The notes under the pieces were generated by a model that was given only the letters and a program-made list of their open reading frames with translations, was not told the origin of the DNA and ran no database searches. The position numbers and the translations under genes are program-made. A stretch of 64,000 bases of DNA from Medicago truncatula (lineage: Eukaryota > Streptophyta > Magnoliopsida > Fabales > Fabaceae), in contig NC_053045.1 of NCBI RefSeq assembly GCF_003473485.1, positions 22,232,494 through 22,296,493 on the forward strand, read 5' to 3'. The first letter of the stretch is position 1. Each line of letters begins with the position of its first letter. Shown piece after piece: positions 33,931 through 44,921 of the stretch.

Positions 33931-35022
33931 ATGGCAAATGTGGAGATTTTAGAACTTGACAGAAACAATAGTAAAGTAGTGGAAGAGATAGTGAAATTGG
34001 AGAGAAAGATATTTCCCAAACACGAATCACTTGCTTCATTCTTTGAAAATGAACTCAAAAAGAAGAACAGTGGATTGCTTTATCTTCACGTTGATGCCCA
34101 ACTTGCAGGTTATGTCATGTATTCTTGGCCTTCTTCATTGTATGCTTCTATCACCAAGCTCGCAGGTTCCATCTTCACTCTTTTTTATGCTCTCAAGTTA
34201 TGCCTATAAGCTGTTTGAAAAATTGTCTAAGTGTGTTTTCGTGTTAGAAAATTTAGTGACTCAAATTTATAAAATATCAATATATTTAAGAAAATATTCA
34301 TTAACTTTTGTAAGTGCAACTCGGTTGGTAAGCTTGGACATTGGTATGCAGGGTTCAGGGTTCGAACCTTTAGCTTTAGCTCAAATCAGTTGAGTTATCT
34401 CCCTTAATACATCAACTTAGTCGTTGGATAATTACTCTCTCCTATTATCTTTCAATAGTTTAGAGACTGAATTAGTGAAAAAATGAAAGTTAAACTTTTA
34501 TAACATACTAAATTGATTAACTATCTTTTTAGTCTGAAGATGAAGTGACAGTCACCACATGAAATTCACACACAACTGAAAGGTCTTGGGTTCATACTGG
34601 ATGAAATGTCCAACCTAACAGTATCGACATTGTCTGTTAGGCTACGATTAACTATCTTTAATATAAGAGAATAAATAATAATTCTGCAAATTGTTCAACT
34701 CCCAACTAATGAAATGCTTGTATTGAATCCTTTAATTTGTTGGTTAATCACCATATGGGTATGTAATATGGGATGTTTTGGTTCTTCTGTAGTGAAGGAG
34801 CAATGGAGGAGGCAAGGACATGGAGAGGTTCTACTGAAAGCGGCAATCGAGAAATGCAGAACAAGAAAAGTTTCGCGGATAATGCTTCACGTTGATCCGT
34901 TGAGGACCCCTGCGCTGAATCTGTATAAGAAGCATGGCTTTCATGTTGACTGTTTGGTTGAAGGCTATTACTCTTCTGATAGAAATGCTTATAGAATGTA
35001 CTTGGACTTCGATTCAAATTGA
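33931..35022 (+). CDS. GNAT-family N-acetyltransferase, 154 aa, two exons
   Basis: Exons are 33931-34165 and 34793-35022 (GT-AG, phase 1), 465 nt in total. I start at ATG 33931 (MANVEILELDRNN). The product has the compact GNAT fold. An N-terminal strand-helix region (KLERKIFPKHESLASFF) comes first, then a central LAGYVMYSWPSSLYASITKLAV. The acetyl-CoA loop RRQGHGEVLLKAAIE carries the R/QxxGxG signature, followed by HVDPLRTPALNLYKKHGF and a C-terminal YRMYLDFDSN. It resembles the short plant GNAT proteins I associate with Arabidopsis At1g03650 (from memory). Such enzymes acetylate protein N-termini or small amines; the substrate here is unknown. The intron holds a SINE-like repeat at 34311. 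Confidence 0.88.
34311..34420 (+). repeat. SINE-like repeat in the GNAT intron
   Basis: A-box-like aactcggttggtaag at 34318 and a perfect B box ggttcgaacc at 34359 are spaced as in a tRNA head. No target duplication was found. A second tRNA-like block (gtcttgggttcatactgg, near 34583) with a gacattgtctgttaggct tail may be another SINE family. Confidence 0.5.
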
Positions 35023-35156
35023 AGGAGAAATTCAACAAGCACTTTTATATACATTATCATGGTCAATTCAAAAAACAAATTTGGAACATTGTGTTTGTAA
35101 CATGGTCAATTCAAAGAACAGATCTGTAATATTGTGTTTGTTTGAGCACTAATGAT

Positions 35157-35270
35157 CTATAAAGTACGAACACAGATACGACACTAACACATTAACACAT
35201 AACAATTTTTTAAAAAAAAAGAGGTATCAAACACCAAACACGTCTTCCATCAGAAGTGTTGGTGCTACAA
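35157..35270. repeat. MITE-like repeat, ATGAAGCAC family, decayed copy
   Basis: It begins ctataaagtacgaacacaga and ends gaagtgttggtgctacaaag, a degraded form of the termini seen at 38424 and 45262. It lies just after the GNAT stop codon, so it may be in the 3' untranslated region. Confidence 0.45.
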
Positions 35271-35433
35271 AGCTAACGATAGACGAGCATAAAGTGTTAG
35301 AGAGGACTCGTGTAACTTCCACAATTTTCAATGAAAAATTCATGTAACACCCACAATTTTCAATGAAAAATCAATTGGAAGAAATTTACTTTGTTGCTAA
35401 AGAGGAGCCAGAGAATCGACGCGTTTAATATTT

Positions 35434-36458
35434 AGGGTTAATAGTGTTTTTGGTCCCTGTAATTTTTTTTTTTTTAGATTCCATCCTTGAAAAATGAAAA
35501 TTCTTTAGGATTGGCCCCTCACCCCAATGTGTCAGCAGAATTTCCTACGTGGCAGTGACTTGTCAATTTCTTTGTTTTTTTTTAATTTTTTTTTTCATGC
35601 CACTCGTGTAAATGAACGCCACTCGGCATTTGTGATTTTTTTTAAAAAAAACTTAAAAATTTAAAAAAAAAATGGAAAAATTAATAATGATTAAAAAAAT
35701 TTGGTAAAATAAAAAATAATGAAAAAAATCTGGAAATATTTAAAAAAATTGTGGAAAAGATTAATATATATTGATATTTTTTTCCAGAATATCATATTTA
35801 AAAAAAAAAAATCGAAAAAAGATTAATCATATTTAAAAAAGCTAAATTTTCGAAATAAATTATGGAAAAGATTTAAATAAAACTTCTTACTTTTGAAAAT
35901 AAAAATATGAATTTTTTCCAGAATTTTTTAATTTTACCGGAATTGAAAAAAATCTTGAAATTTGATTTTTTTTTTAATTTTTCCCGAATTTTTTCATTAT
36001 TTTTCTTTTTACCAGACTTTTTTAATCATTTTTTATTTTTATTAATTTTTCCAGATTTTGTTTTAATTTTTTAAGATTTTTTTTTCGTTTTTAAATTTCA
36101 CGTTTTTTAAAATTATATTTATAATTTTTCCAGATTTTTTTCATTATTTTTTAGTTTACCAGATTTTTTAATCATTATTAATTTTTCCATTCTTTTAAAA
36201 AAAAAATCAGTATTTTTATTAAATTTTTAAATTTTTATTTTAAAAAAAATCACAAATGCCACGTGGCGTTCATTTACACACGTGGCATGAAAAAAAATTG
36301 ACATTTCATTGCCACGTAGGATATTCTGCTGACATTGGGGTGAGGGGTCAATCCTAAAGAATCTTCATTTTTCAAGGGTGGAATCTAAAAAAAATAAATT
36401 ACAGGGGCTAAAACCAAAAGTGCATTATATTGCAGGGGCCAAAAACACTGTTAACCCT
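35434..36458. repeat. large foldback element, about 1.0 kb
   Basis: The termini AGGGTTAATAGTGTTTTTGG and the inverse of CCAAAAACACTGTTAACCCT pair almost perfectly. The arms continue through cctcaccccaatgtgtcagc against gctgacattggggtgagggg. The 7-bp repeat aatattt flanks both ends (35427-35433, 36459-36465). The middle (about 35580-36250) is an AT-rich near-palindrome with no coding frame. Confidence 0.75.
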
Positions 36459-36465
36459 AATATTT

Positions 36466-37463
36466 AATCTCAAGTAAGCTAGGATACCACGGTCTCTCTT
36501 ATTATTATCATACACATTTAATTGAACTTTTTCTGCAAAATCAAACCGAAATATGTGAACACAAGATCAACACAAAACCTACCAAAAAAAAAACTTATGG
36601 GTAGATTGGAAACTCAAATGTTATTGGTATGATTATTACCGGTGTCAGAATGCTCAACTTGGCTTCTGCAAGTAAAAAAAGCCAGACTGTGGCAAGCAGT
36701 GTTGATCTTAAGGTTCCTTGTGGCTTGTGATAGATGAATTTGATGAAGTGTAGGGTGAGAAAGCATTGGCAGTTTACATCGAATTGGATTACATACAAAG
36801 ATCCCTTCTTTCTAAGTTCTCTAGCACCGAACTTCTAATGAAAGGCATGTCAGGTGTTTTATACCGACATTTGATTACATTCAATTAATTCATCTTTTAA
36901 ATTTTTATCATTGTCGACGTATCAGTGATGTATCTCGTGTACATGCTTTGACTTTGGAAAAACATATAAGCTTGAAAATCTTATATGTTAAAATTCAGAT
37001 GTGGAAAAATCATCTCTAACTTGAAAATACGCACAAAAATTAAGGCAGCATTTGATGTCAAAATTCAGATGTGCAAAAATCATCTCTAAGTATGTATGTC
37101 AAAGAAGTAACAATTTCATTCTTTGTTTTTATCCAACAGGATAAAGCTAAGAGGCCAATATGTTATAAACATGAACCATAAATATTAATCATACCTAAGG
37201 TTAAGTACTCAATACTGCAACTTACATATCCAACTTTAACCATTGTATAACTCAACCCTAACTTTTATTTTTTGCCGGACATGGATTCTCTAATGTGAAG
37301 TTTTCATTGGAGGAGGTCTAGTGCACATCCACACCATTCATTTCTTTTTAATGATTAGAACTGCACTGATTACAAGAAGTGGGGCTGAGATTTCACCGGA
37401 CAAAAAATGCACTGGAGAGGATCTCTTCCCGTTTTGGAAACATAGTAAAAGCCAAACTGTGGT
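36466..37463. other. intergenic DNA, no gene accepted
   Basis: A 67-codon minus-strand frame (36595-36798) includes a hydrophobic stretch (LLATVWLFLLAEAKLS), but it has no recognisable family and no supporting exon. The strings aaaattcagatgtg and aaaaatcatctctaa are duplicated at about 36995 and 37060. Confidence 0.4.
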
Positions 37464-37874
37464 TCAAAATTGAGTGTCATTGGCCTCAGCAGGATAGCCA
37501 TTATAGTGGAGCTTGACATGCAGCAAAGAACAAATCATCTTGAACTTGAGTCTGAGGCTATCCATAATCTCTTGTACTTGTAGATCTTCCGGATCCATCA
37601 AAGGGTATTTTTGAATCAAGTCCTTCATCTGGGCGATGGCAGTTTTGGCCCGAGAGGAGAAGCATCTCGGATCGATCTGTATGGCAGATGTCCAGATATG
37701 GATACAGCCGCTGTAGAAGCCAAGTTCCTCACCAACCTCAAAACCGATTTTGAGCCCAACCTGCTTCCCCTCGTCCTTGCCAGCAACGAGGCCATGGCTG
37801 TAGCCTTCATCATAGCCTTTCTTAAAATGGACCTCCTCGAAATTCACCGCAGAATCAAATAGGTCATCCATCAT
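37464..37874 (-). CDS. LTO1: LTO1/ORAOV1 homologue (Yae1-domain protein), 136 aa
   Basis: A single coding exon. I start at ATG 37874 (MMDDLFDSAVNFEE), since an in-frame stop lies just upstream. Residues about 17-55 carry the deca-GX3 repeat (FKKGYDEGYSHGLVAGKDEG, then KQVGLKIGFEVGEELGFYSG), which defines the Yae1/LTO1 family. In yeast and human, LTO1 pairs with YAE1 to deliver an iron-sulfur cluster to the ribosome-recycling ABC protein Rli1/ABCE1 in the cytosol; the plant role is inferred. A 5'UTR intron is likely. Its acceptor is tttggcag|gttgtg at 37897 and its donor ctcag|gtgacc at 38909, which would put the transcription start near 39000. Length fits the family. Confidence 0.85.
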   Translation of the reverse strand: MMDDLFDSAVNFEEVHFKKGYDEGYSHGLVAGKDEGKQVGLKIGFEVGEELGFYSGCIHIWTSAIQIDPRCFSSRAKTAIAQMKDLIQKYPLMDPEDLQVQEIMDSLRLKFKMICSLLHVKLHYNGYPAEANDTQF

Positions 37875-37896
37875 CACTCAACGCCCAATTCACAAC

Positions 37897-38909
37897 CTGC
37901 CAAAGAGAATTGACACTTTTCAATTTGTCGTTTTTTGTTTGAAAAATATTATTTTGTTCGAGAAAAGGGGAGGGTATAGGTTATTTTCATTTATTTATGT
38001 AGGGCTGATCATGGTTTGGTTTGGTTTGGCAGAAAAACTGATTCAGACTGAAGTGAACCAGAATTTAATCAGAACAACCATGTCAACCAAAAATGATTTT
38101 CTTCAACCCAAACCAAATAGAGCTGGTTTCAAAATCAGTCCAAAACTGGTGAAGTTTGTCAGAACCAAATTAAACAACCAGTTCAAGAACGAATTCCAGT
38201 TTAAGAACTGGTTTGTCAGGCCCCAAACTGGTTTACATAAAACAAAAACCTTAACAAATCAATAATGTTAATCACAACATGAAAACGCTTAGAAATTAGA
38301 ATCAATAGCTTTACAAATCTCATTGTAACATACTTTGTCACATAATTTATTTCCAACAACTTCAAGAATATCGCATAACAATAGTCAATAATCGCGACTG
38401 CATTTGCCACACACATGCGCCACCTATGAAGCATGGACACTCCTCGGATTAGGCGTGTCTTAGTGTCGGACATGTATCGTGTCCGACACCGACACTTGTA
38501 ATTACACTGAATTATGCGATTTTTCAAATTATTACTTGTGTTGGCGTGTCAGAGTCCAGTGTCCATATTCGTGCTTCATAGTGCACCACTAAAGACTTAA
38601 ATCCAAGTTTCTTTCTTTTTTCCGTTGACATGCATAACTAATCTTTACATTGTACGCATACCGATACTGGGTTCATGAACCCAGTACCGGTATGCGCAGG
38701 GTACTTCACCATTTTCTAAGTACCCATGCTTCAGATGAAACTGCGTAAACATCAATTGCAGAACAGGTCTATCATTGAATTTTCTAGCAACAACAGAACG
38801 ACAAGTACACATTGAAAAAAACGATGAACACCAAAATAAGATGACAGAATTGTAAAATTCAATTCGTTAACTCGCAATTTTAAAATTAAATATTAAGAAG
38901 AATGGTCAC
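37897..38909 (-). other. probable 5'UTR intron of the LTO1 homologue
   Basis: Donor gtgacc just below 38910 and acceptor ggcag before 37896 bound a roughly 1.0-kb intron. It contains a ggtttggtttggtttgg-type repeat (about 37998-38240), a MITE-like repeat (38424-38581) and a cggtatgcg/cgcataccg inverted pair near 38660-38695. The upstream exon (38910 to about 39000) contains ttagggttttcc, telo-box-like text. Confidence 0.5.
38424..38581. repeat. MITE-like repeat, ATGAAGCAC family
   Basis: The ends ctatgaagcatggacac and cgtgcttcatag are inverted repeats. The interior has paired gtgtcggacatg and gtgtccgacaccgacac motifs. Two related copies lie at 35157 and 45262. Target duplication is unclear. 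Confidence 0.6.
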
Positions 38910-39000
38910 CTGAGAAATCAAAGATGAAGATTGAGATATGGAAAACCCTAAGCTCTTGCTCTGTAATTTTTCCCCTTTGGCCTGACCTTCTCCCTTACCC

Positions 39001-39825
39001 AATGTACGCTTCAACTAAACTATAGTACCTTTATTTTCAGGGCCGTTCGTGACTCTCTTTTTGAAATATGCCTCTAATAAAATAAAACTTAATTTTTTTT
39101 ATAGATAAACTTCATCGAAAAAAATTAGAATTATATAAGAACTTGTAAAATATGAAAGGAATTAAAAAAAAATTAAGTGAAAGAGGTGAAATTTATCTAA
39201 CGATGTCATTTGGGTTTGTCACTCCTCTGTTGTGGAAAAGGGTAAAACAAATAGTTTATGCGAAGAAAAAAATGATTGTTGTGATTCTTTCTTTCATTGA
39301 AATAGTTTTTCAAATTGACTGATTAAATGATTATACAAATTAGGGATGGTTTGATAGGATCAAATTTATGTACAAAAAGGAGATCTAGAGCTTAGAAAAA
39401 AACTCAAACGTGTACCGAAGAAAGAAAATGATATAACATTTTTTTTTTATGGGTCTTGTTAACCAATGTCCGGGGGCACTGGTTAACGAATCCAAAAGTA
39501 GAAAAATTGTCTTGGAAATATAAACCGTTACTTTTGACTAACTAATTATTACATCATTTTTTAATAAAATCTTACCTCTTTTAGCTGCTTAACCAATGTC
39601 TCGGCGGCACTTGTTAACATTGTCCTTTTTTTATTTATGTGGGGGTGGGTATTAGACTTAATTTTTTATTTAAGGCCTTTAGCATTTTGAGGTCTGGTCT
39701 AATTGAGCATCTTGCACTCCTCCAAAGTCGGGTCTGCTTATTTTCCCCTTTTGAAGAACTTGAATGAGGGGATGTGGAGATTTGTTTAAGTCAATTATTT
39801 TACATTTTTATATTAGGCTTAAATA
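39001..39825. other. intergenic DNA
   Basis: Nothing recognised except a short near-duplicate, ttaaccaatgtccgggggca (39459) and ttaaccaatgtctcggcggc (39589). It may be two ends of a decayed foldback element. Confidence 0.4.
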
Positions 39826-40315
39826 TGTTTTTGGTCCCTATAAATATATCAACTTTTCGTTTTAGTCCCTCTAAAATATTTCTTCAACTTTTAGTCCCTA
39901 TAAAATTTTCAATCACTACTTTTGGTCCCTAATTTTAATTTAATTTTTGTATTTTTTTAATAAAATTATGCAAATATGTGTAGAATATCGTAAAAACAAT
40001 TCCAAAACAAAATTATAATTTTTTAACAAAATATAAATTAAATATGAATTTTTAACCGTAAAAAATATAAAAAATTCATACTAAATTCATGTTTTGTTAA
40101 AAAATATGATTTTTTTTCTAGGAGAGAATCTTATAATATTATGAATTTTCTTCAAAATTTTATTAAAAAATATGAATTCTACATATGAGTTTACTTTAAA
40201 AGAGGGACCAAAAGTGAAGATGGAAAATTTTTGAGGGACTAAAAGTTAAAGAAATTTTTTAGAGGGACTAAAACGTAAAGTTGACATATTTTTAGGAACC
40301 AAGAACATATTTAAC
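39826..40315. repeat. foldback element, TTTTTGGTCCCT type, copy 2
   Basis: It starts ggcttaaatatgtttttggt and ends ccaagaacatatttaacc in inverted orientation. The interior (cttcaacttttagtccctat and its inverse) matches copy 1 at 33211. Confidence 0.75.
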
Positions 40316-40496
40316 CCTTTATATTATTTAAACAATTCAACTTCATCTCTAAAAAAAACAATTAAATTACATTTTCTTAACATATATATTACCCACTAAA
40401 AACTTTAAAAGAGGTCTCACTAAATCTATAATTATACCCCATCTTTTTCATTAATATATGACACATTTTAAGGTCAAATTGTAATTTTATATTAAT

Positions 40497-40868
40497 GGGT
40501 TAAATATGTTTTTGGTTCCTATAAATATGTCAATTTTTCGTTTTAGTCCCTCTAAAATTTTCCTTCAACTTTTAGTCCCTATAAAATTTTCAATCTTCAT
40601 TTTTGGTCCCTCTTTTAAAGTAAACTCATATGTAGAATTCATATTTTTTAATACAATTTTCCAGAAAAATTCAAAATATTATAAGAATCACTCAAAAAAA
40701 AATTTAGAATTTTTTAACGAAACATGAATTTTTAGATTCGTTCCAGTTAAAAATTCATATTTAATTTGTGTGTTATTAAAAAATTATAATTTTTTTTAAG
40801 GATTTTTTTAAGAATATTTTACACTGCACAATTTTATGAAAAAATACAAAAATTAAATTAAAAATAGG
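40497..40868. repeat. foldback element, TTTTTGGTCCCT type, copy 3, truncated
   Basis: The left arm (gggttaaatatgtttttggt) and centre are as in copies 1 and 2, but the sequence stops matching at about 40868, before the inverse arm. It is a truncated copy lying only about 180 bp from copy 2. Confidence 0.65.
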
Positions 40869-41260
40869 GAAGCACAATTAAGACACCGTAGAAAACCACT
40901 GACGTGCATGCTCTAAGAGAATAGACACACACGTTGGGGAATAGAGAAGCAAGTTGAGTATTTCAGTGAAATAAGATATAATACAGAGATGAAATAAAAA
41001 TAAGGATAACATAGTAAATATTTTAATTATGAAGCTTCGTTCAATTGCATACACCCCAAAAATAGACACTTTATTGAAGAATAAATTGTTGATGGACTTA
41101 TTACCATATTTTTTTGGAAAGGGACTTATTACCACTTTTTATTGTAGAAAAAAATTGTCTCTTTTTAATTATCCTCATAAAATTATCTCGTTTTATCCTC
41201 CTCTAAAAAATTTATCTCGTTTTAATGATTGTTAGGAATATAATTGTCCCTTTTATGATA

Positions 41261-41544
41261 CTCCTTCCGTCCCTATATCTAAGCCTCCATTTAATTTAAT
41301 TTTTATCCCTAAATGTAAACCCCATTTTAAATTACTAGATGTATTTATTATTTTTTCCCAAAACGTACCCCTAATTAATACTACTAACTTGTATTGAAAT
41401 ATGAAAAGTCAAATTTAATACATATATAAACAAAAGATAATTTGGTAATATTAACACACAAAACAGACACATTAATTACACTGACAGCATTTCTTAAGAA
41501 ATGTGAAAAAGACAATAGGTGCCTACATTAAGGGACGGAGGGAG
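41261..41544. mobile_element. Stowaway MITE, 284 bp
   Basis: The inverted ends are ctccttccgtccctatatc and the inverse of gggacggagggag. They are flanked by TA at 41259-41260 and 41545-41546. It has no coding capacity. Confidence 0.88.
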
Positions 41545-41578
41545 TAGTAGTTTTTAGGTAAGACTAAATTGTCTCCAT

Positions 41579-41711
41579 TTTTTTTTGTCAGGTAGCCTAA
41601 TGGATAAAATTCACTTTTTTCAAGATGAATAAGCGTGGTTTCTAGAATTCGAATCCCAACCTCTGTATATAATAGTGCATATCCTTACTAACTGAGTTAT
41701 GTTGATGGAAC
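41579..41711 (-). repeat. tRNA-derived SINE
   Basis: On the minus strand, A box taactcagttagtaagg, B box gggattcgaattc, and the family tail gcttattcatctt...aggctacctgac with a poly-A end. The direct repeat aaattgtctccat / aaattatctccat (one mismatch) flanks it at 41566-41578 and 41712-41724. It inserted about 20 bp beside the Stowaway element. Confidence 0.85.
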
Positions 41712-41724
41712 AAATTATCTCCAT

Positions 41725-42137
41725 ATTATACAAATGGGTGGTTGAGCCAAATCCAAATATACCTAGTTCATAAACAAAAAAAAAAAAAAAAAACATTAAT
41801 TTTCTCATCTTACTAACGACTCACTTTAGAGCCAAATCCAAATATACCACTCCTTCCTTTGTTATTAACACACTCTTTTATCATTATATTTGACGTGTTA
41901 TCTTTTTTCGGGAGAATCGAACACGAGGTTTTGAGGAGGAGCACACTTCAAGATTCCAAGTTAATACCATCAAGCTAACCCAAGTGAGTTTCCACTCATT
42001 TTTCTTTTTGAACATTTATGAATTCTTTTATTATTTTTTTCATCAAAATTATTCTTTTATCTTGCCCATAAAATTGTTCACAATGTTACTCATAATATTA
42101 TAGAATTTGATTTATCCATGGAACCAATTATTATTAC
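41725..42137. other. intergenic DNA with SINE-like scrap
   Basis: No gene. The text gggagaatcgaacacgaggt (about 41910) with a downstream ccaagttaatacc word is tRNA-like in the minus sense and resembles 1428-1500. It is probably an old SINE fragment. Confidence 0.4.
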
Positions 42138-42423
42138 GGTTAATTAAGTTTTTAGTCCTTAAAAATATATACAGTTTTGTTTTTAGTCCCTATAAAATAA
42201 AATCATATTTTTTAGTCCCTATGACATTTTCTTTAAGCATTTTAGGGACCAAAACTGTTGATGAATTTGTTTTTACAAGGACTAAAAGTGCTGATGGAAA
42301 AATTTATAGGGACTAAAAATTTTGATGAAAAATTTTATAGGGACTAAAAAGTGTGATTTTATTTTGTAGCGACTAAAAACAAAACTGTGAATACTTATAA
42401 GCACTAAAAACTTAATAAACCCT
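42138..42423. repeat. foldback element, TTTTTAGTCCCT type
   Basis: ggttaattaagtttttagtc at the left is inverted as gcactaaaaacttaataaacc at the right. The arms carry repeated tagtccctat and its inverse. It is related in style to, but distinct from, the 33211 family. Confidence 0.65.
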
Positions 42424-43366
42424 TATTATTATTATTATAGGGAATAAAATTTTGCTTAAATTTTTAAAAAAATTTGTTGATAACAAAAAAACAAACTTTG
42501 TTTGAAAAAGAAACAAACTTCAATTTTTCAAATGAATTGTATTAATTAATTGGATTTGTCTAACATGTGCAACATTGCACACGTTAAAAATCAAGAGTAG
42601 TAATTTTTTATTGAAAAACAACAATTATTTATTAAAAAAATTTATATTTAATATTAAATGTACAAATTTCAATACAAAAATTCTATTTAAAACTTCTTAA
42701 CATGTGCAAATTTGCATATGACAGATAAACCTTAATTAATTTTATTGAAAAATAGTATGGGTAGTTGAAAAAATGTACAATTGACAAATTATGCCTTGTA
42801 ACTAAAAAAAAAAAAAAAACTGTTAAATGGAAACACACAATCTATACTCAAACAAGCGATTAAAAAGGAACGCTTGAAGTAACTCATATGTTAAACTCTT
42901 GAAAATGAAAATGATTTTAATGACATCAATTCATGTATATGTAACCTACAAATAAAAATAAAATGCCTTTTTAGTTTTTACGTTCATAGAAGAAAGTAGT
43001 TTTTTTTTTTTTTTTCTTAAGGAAGAAGAAAGTAGTTATGCTCACATTATTTGCACTTCGCACACGAGCACCTTTTTCCATTAGCCAAAAATCCGACAAT
43101 CGTTTCAACGAAATACAAATGAGTGCCTCGAAAACATTATATAAGGACTTTAGATTTAAGATTTTATGAAAATTTGTGTATTTAAAATTAAATTATTTAA
43201 CTTTTTAAAAAGTAATTATTTAATTTAAAATTGTTTAAAGAGTGTCTTAAAGACACTTACCCTTAACAAAACCTTTGTTTCAATTACATTAGTTTCGACA
43301 TTTATTATCCATGACAAAAGAGAGGCATAGTCATTGCCGTAAACAGGTAAGTAAACATTGTTTTAC
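42424..43366. other. intergenic DNA, no feature recognised
   Basis: AT-rich sequence. The words catgtgcaacattgcacacg (about 42563) and catgtgcaaatttgcatatg (about 42700) are similar and may mark ends of a small decayed element. Confidence 0.4.
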
Positions 43367-43592
43367 TTCCTCCATCTCTTATCTCTTGTTACATGAACCT
43401 CTAACAAAATTACAAAATTAAAATAAGATGATAATATAGTAAATTTGTTCGAAAGGTGGGTAATTATTTTTAAATTATCTTTTGTGTAATTGCAATTATT
43501 GTTAACTTTTCGTAGTATCAACAAAATTTCTTTTTATAAAAACCAAATTTTTGTATCAAATGTTATAATTAGAGATGGATGGGGTAAATAAG
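43367..43592. mobile_element. Stowaway-like MITE, decayed
   Basis: cttcctccatctcttatctc at the left has a partial inverse in ttagagatggatggggtaaa at the right. The size (about 225 bp) and CTYCCTC start fit Stowaway. The ends are less clean than at 14099 and 41261. Confidence 0.5.
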
Positions 43593-43947
43593 ATTCAAAT
43601 TTAATTGTTCACTTCTTTTGAATTTTATACGGGAATGATTAAAAAATTTAGTTTTTAATGGTAAAACATTTTTTCTCAAAAAAGAAATGTTAAAATAGTT
43701 TATTTACCAAAACATATTCATTAATTACAATCAGTGAAATAGTTAGGTGATTGAAATGTACTTAATCAATAAGAATAGGTTAATGGAAAAGAATAATAAA
43801 TATTGCATTAGCATTATAAAAAAATAAATTATTTGAAGAAAAAATAATAATTATAAAGATAACATCTAATTTGAGATGGAGAGAATTCAACTTGAAAAAA
43901 AAAATAATGGAAATGTTAACTTGTGTACAAGTCAATAAATCAAATAT

Positions 43948-44034
43948 CTCTTTGTGAACTTAATTCTATTGATATGAACAATACATAAAATATGCAAGGT
44001 CCGAGGTTCGAACTCCGACCACCACAAAAAAAAA
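43948..44034 (+). repeat. tRNA-derived SINE with perfect 16-bp target duplication
   Basis: It has an A-box-like gaacttaattctattgatatg, a good B box (gaggttcgaactcc, about 44003) and a short poly-A tail. The direct repeat tcaataaatcaaatat flanks it at 43932-43947 and 44035-44050 with no mismatch, so the insertion is fairly recent. Confidence 0.88.
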
Positions 44035-44287
44035 TCAATAAATCAAATATAGTACTAGTTTATTGAAATGTGTGTATTACATTTAATCTTTAACTTTTTA
44101 ATGAATTGAATACACAAAATTTTAAAAAATTTCTTTTCTTTTTATTCCTTAACATATATTTAAGAGCACAAGTTAGCACTATCCAAAAATAGTTATAAAG
44201 ATAACACCTAATTATTTTTTTAAACTTTTTAACTTTATGGAAGTTTGTGCATCTTAGAAAAATTCATAAAAAAATAAGCCTTAATTA

Positions 44288-44608
44288 ATGATAGTCCTTT
44301 AAATTATTTGTTGGTTACATTTTAGTCTCATAAGTTATTAACGTTACAATTTGGTCCCCTTAAGTCATCTTCCGCTAACCAAATAAATTCTCACTGTCAA
44401 AACCGTTAAGCCAATGTCTAAGATGGATACACATCGCAAGTTGTCACGTCACCGTTCACATGTGCCTATTTAACGTTTTGGCAAAAGATTGACGGTGAGG
44501 ATTTATTTGGCTAGCAAATACTAACTTAAAAGACCAAATTGTAACGTTAATAATTTATAGAACTAAAATGTAACCAACAAATAACTTAAGCAGCAAAAAA
44601 TAAATATT
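44288..44608. repeat. foldback element with 10-bp target duplication
   Basis: ttatttgttggttacatttt at the left is inverted near the right end (aaaatgtaaccaacaaataa). The direct repeat gccttaatta flanks it at 44278-44287 and 44609-44618. A 9-10 bp duplication suggests a Mutator-type non-autonomous element. It lies about 300 bp upstream of the next gene's start codon. Confidence 0.75.
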
Positions 44609-44921
44609 GCCTTAATTACATCGCTGTAAAATTAATTAAAGAGGGTGTTATAGAAAACATTGGAAACCGAAGATGAGAAGTCTTAGAAATCAGTGCCCTC
44701 CCTGACACAATTTCCATGAAGGCTTGATTAGGTGGCACTTTCTTTTTGCATGACAAGCAACCCCAAATAAGCACTATAAGCCACAATCTGAACTCATCAA
44801 GAGTTAGAAAAAGGAAAAAGAAAACCCACTTCATTCTTCATGCATCATTCCTTTTAAAGTATTAGAACAACAATTTAACATATCATCACCTTTCTAGTGA
44901 TAGAGAGAGAGAGAGAGAGAG

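Noticed and set aside
36595-36798. 67-codon minus-strand frame with a hydrophobic stretch
   Set aside because: An acceptor-like ttgcag occurs within it and no family is recognisable. It is too short to accept without transcript evidence.
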